Part shown: positions 13,401 to 15,014 of the stretch, piece after piece
Layout: each line of letters begins with the position of its first letter
Numbering within the stretch: the stretch's first letter is position 1
Assembly: GCA_030640905.1 (NCBI GenBank)
Contig: DAOWIM010000040.1
Coordinates: 1-15,014, forward strand
Reading direction: 5' to 3'
DNA: 15,014 bases
Source: a bacterium
Lineage (GTDB): Bacteria; Zixibacteria; MSB-5A5; GN15; FEB-12
The notes under the pieces: model-generated
Database searches by the model: none
What the model saw: the letters and a program-made list of their open reading frames with translations, nothing else
What the model was told of the DNA's origin: nothing
Program-made: the position numbers and the translations under genes

Positions 13401-14177
13401 ATGATAACCACAAAAAACGAGTTTATCGTACTGGGGTCATCATCGGGTTTCCCTCAGGCAGATCGAGCGACCGCCGGATACGTTCTCAAGGCGGGGGAGA
13501 GCCTGAGCCTGATCGATTGTGGCGGAGGCGTGACTTCGTCGTTCTTGAAACGAGGCCTCGATCCGCTGGCTGTCAAACGGATTCTTGTCAGCCACAGTCA
13601 CCCCGATCACTGTTGCGAGCTGCCGCTGTTTATCCAGTTGATCTATCTGTCTGGCCGGGAGGAACCTCTGGACCTCTACCTGCCCTCGGAGTTTGTCGAA
13701 CCTTTCCGGGCGTATATGAACGCGACCTACTTGATTGCCGAGAAGCTACCGTTTGAGGTCAGGTTCGTTGGCTACGAGGATGATTTTAGTTTCGAGGATG
13801 ATATCAGCGTGAAGGCCGTGGCGAACAATCACTTGAAAGGATATGCCGATCTAATTGAGAAACTGAACCTGCCGAATGAGATGCAGTGTTACTCTCTTAG
13901 GATTGAGGTCGGGGACCAGACGATATTCTACTCTGCCGATATTGGCACTTTTGACGATATCAAGAATCATCTGGATGGTCATTCGCTTGTCGTTCTGGAG
14001 TCGACTCATGTCGACTTGGATCAGTTCTTTGAGTTTGCTCAGGAAATCTCGGTGGGTCGCTATCTCATATCACATCTGGGTAGTGCCGATGAGATCGAAC
14101 AGATCAAAGTGCTGTCCGAAAAATACGGTCTTGGCAATCTGCTGATTGCTGAGGATGGAATGACAATCGAACTGTAA
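13401..14177 (+). CDS. MBL-fold metallo-hydrolase (RNase Z-like group)
   Basis: The protein has 258 residues with the full dinuclear metal site of the metallo-beta-lactamase fold. The H-S-H-P-D-H motif is at 65-70 (His65, His67, Asp69, His70), with further candidate ligands His144 (N-N-H), Asp180 (Y-S-A-D-I-G) and His225 (I-S-H-L-G). The N-terminus F-I-V-L-G-S-S-S-G-F-P resembles the start of RNase Z and related hydrolases. It lacks the long flexible-arm exosite of true tRNase Z, so a general phosphodiesterase or other hydrolase is more likely than tRNA 3' processing. There is no signal peptide, so it is cytoplasmic. It has its own probable promoter (13287-13315) and ends 27 bp from a convergent gene. 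The substrate is unknown. Confidence 0.85.
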   Translation: MITTKNEFIVLGSSSGFPQADRATAGYVLKAGESLSLIDCGGGVTSSFLKRGLDPLAVKRILVSHSHPDHCCELPLFIQLIYLSGREEPLDLYLPSEFVEPFRAYMNATYLIAEKLPFEVRFVGYEDDFSFEDDISVKAVANNHLKGYADLIEKLNLPNEMQCYSLRIEVGDQTIFYSADIGTFDDIKNHLDGHSLVVLESTHVDLDQFFEFAQEISVGRYLISHLGSADEIEQIKVLSEKYGLGNLLIAEDGMTIEL

Positions 14178-14204
14178 GGCGTGTCTGGCGGGGGCGGTTC
14201 CGAC

Positions 14205-15014
14205 TCAGATTACATTTGTTTCTTCAGCCTGAACACCTGTGACAAACCGGTGCGGGGCAAGCGAGGAGATATCCAGCGACGGTTCCTTGCCGGTAATGAT
14301 CTCAGCGGCGACAATACCTGCAGCCGGGGTGTGCATGAAACCATGCCCTGAAAATCCAACAACGTGGAACATCCCTTTGACCGATGGTTCCCAGCCAATG
14401 ATGGCACGGTGATCGGGCGTCGTTTCGTAGAGTCCGGCCCACTGGTTGGCGATTTCTGCCGTCTCAAGTTGCGGGATACGGTCCAACGCTTTTTCAAGAA
14501 TGGTGTCGGTGTAGTCCGGGTCGATTGACGTGTCAAACGATCGTTCGACGTTCTTGTCTGCCCAGCCAAGCAGCATGCCTTTGGATTCCTTGTGGCAGTA
14601 GAGTCCCGATTTAACATCGACCACCATCGGGAAATAGGGCCGCAGAAAATCCAGTTCGCCGGTGGTGACAATCTGTCGGCGGATTGGCTCGACTCGAACC
14701 TCAGCTCCCACCATTTCGCCAATCAGGACTGCCTGGGGACCGGCGCAGTTGATAACCAGAGGCGTGCTGATATCTCCCTTCGCCGTACGGACTGTGCTGA
14801 TCTTGCCTGACTCGGTTTCAATGCCGGTTACCTCGGTTTCAAATTCAATCTCAAGGCCAAGCCGACGAGCTGCCTTTTCGTAGCCGGTGAGGAACTCATG
14901 AGGGTCACCCAGACCGTCATCGCGACAGAAAGTGGCCGCCTGGATGCCATCGAGAGAAACATGGGGGGCATACTGTGGAATATCTTCAGGTTTCAGCCAC
15001 TCGACATTGAGACC
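14205..15014 (-). CDS. FAD-dependent oxidoreductase, DAO family (sarcosine oxidase beta-like), 5' end outside window
   Basis: The minus-strand frame is open from the right window edge to a TGA at 14205-14207, giving 269 visible residues of the C-terminal part. The N-terminal FAD-binding GxGxxG motif would lie beyond the window. Visible family hallmarks are D-G-I-Q-A-A-T-F-C-R-D-D-G followed by H-E-F-L-T-G-Y-E-K-A-A, a V-I-N-C-A-G-P strand, and the C-terminal motif G-L-Y-E-T-T-P-D-H-R-A-I-I-G. The FAD-contacting F-S-G-H-G-F-M-H-T-P-A-A-G then precedes the last helix. These match amine-oxidising DAO proteins such as sarcosine oxidase beta, glycine oxidase and HcnC. It would oxidise a secondary amine or an amino acid using FAD; the exact substrate is uncertain. 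It converges on the MBL gene with a 27-bp gap and no clear terminator between them. Confidence 0.88.
   Translation of the reverse strand, partial: GLNVEWLKPEDIPQYAPHVSLDGIQAATFCRDDGLGDPHEFLTGYEKAARRLGLEIEFETEVTGIETESGKISTVRTAKGDISTPLVINCAGPQAVLIGEMVGAEVRVEPIRRQIVTTGELDFLRPYFPMVVDVKSGLYCHKESKGMLLGWADKNVERSFDTSIDPDYTDTILEKALDRIPQLETAEIANQWAGLYETTPDHRAIIGWEPSVKGMFHVVGFSGHGFMHTPAAGIVAAEIITGKEPSLDISSLAPHRFVTGVQAEETNVI

Overview
The window looks like chromosomal DNA from an uncultivated Gram-negative-type bacterium of roughly 50% G+C. The mixture of MglA/MglB-type polarity proteins, many Roadblock/LC7 domains, type IV pilus motor genes and a probable lipoprotein foldase fits deep-branching lineages such as Zixibacteria or other FCB-group or deltaproteobacteria-like phyla. 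That placement is inference; there is no rRNA or other marker here to fix it. No tRNA, rRNA, insertion sequence, CRISPR array or prophage gene was seen.

Layout. Position 3-308 is the 3' end of a small membrane protein. A strong sigma70-type promoter (324-352) with two small dyads then opens a long, densely packed plus-strand block. It encodes, in order, a TPR-Roadblock fusion (417-1298), a four-helix membrane protein with a divergent Roadblock-like tail (1312-2325), a stand-alone Roadblock protein (2306-2644), an MglA-like small GTPase with an unusual 186-residue tail (2676-3812) and an MglB-like Roadblock protein (3830-4321). Next come the type IV pilus extension ATPase PilB (4393-6093), the retraction ATPase PilT (6255-7331), the platform protein PilC (7412-8608) and a PilS-like membrane histidine kinase (8687-10423). 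A two-domain parvulin-type prolyl isomerase lipoprotein (10482-12272) and a CTP-dependent lipid kinase-like membrane protein (12269-12904) follow. A cold-shock protein with its own promoter and terminator (12924-13248) and an MBL-fold hydrolase (13401-14177) complete the plus-strand genes. A convergent, window-truncated FAD-dependent oxidoreductase lies on the minus strand (14205-15014).

How they may work together. In Myxococcus, MglA-GTP marks the leading pole and MglB removes it by GTP hydrolysis, and this decides where type IV pili extend and retract. Here that switch is encoded directly upstream of the pilus motors and platform, together with three extra Roadblock proteins: one soluble with TPRs, one membrane-anchored and one minimal. 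The most economical reading is a self-contained GTPase/Roadblock polarity module wired to a type IV pilus machine. The individual families are recognisable. The less familiar parts are the combination, the membrane-anchored Roadblock protein and the GTPase with a low-complexity, repeat-bearing tail that ends in a basic amphipathic segment. Pilin, secretin, PilMNOP and the response regulator PilR are not in the window.
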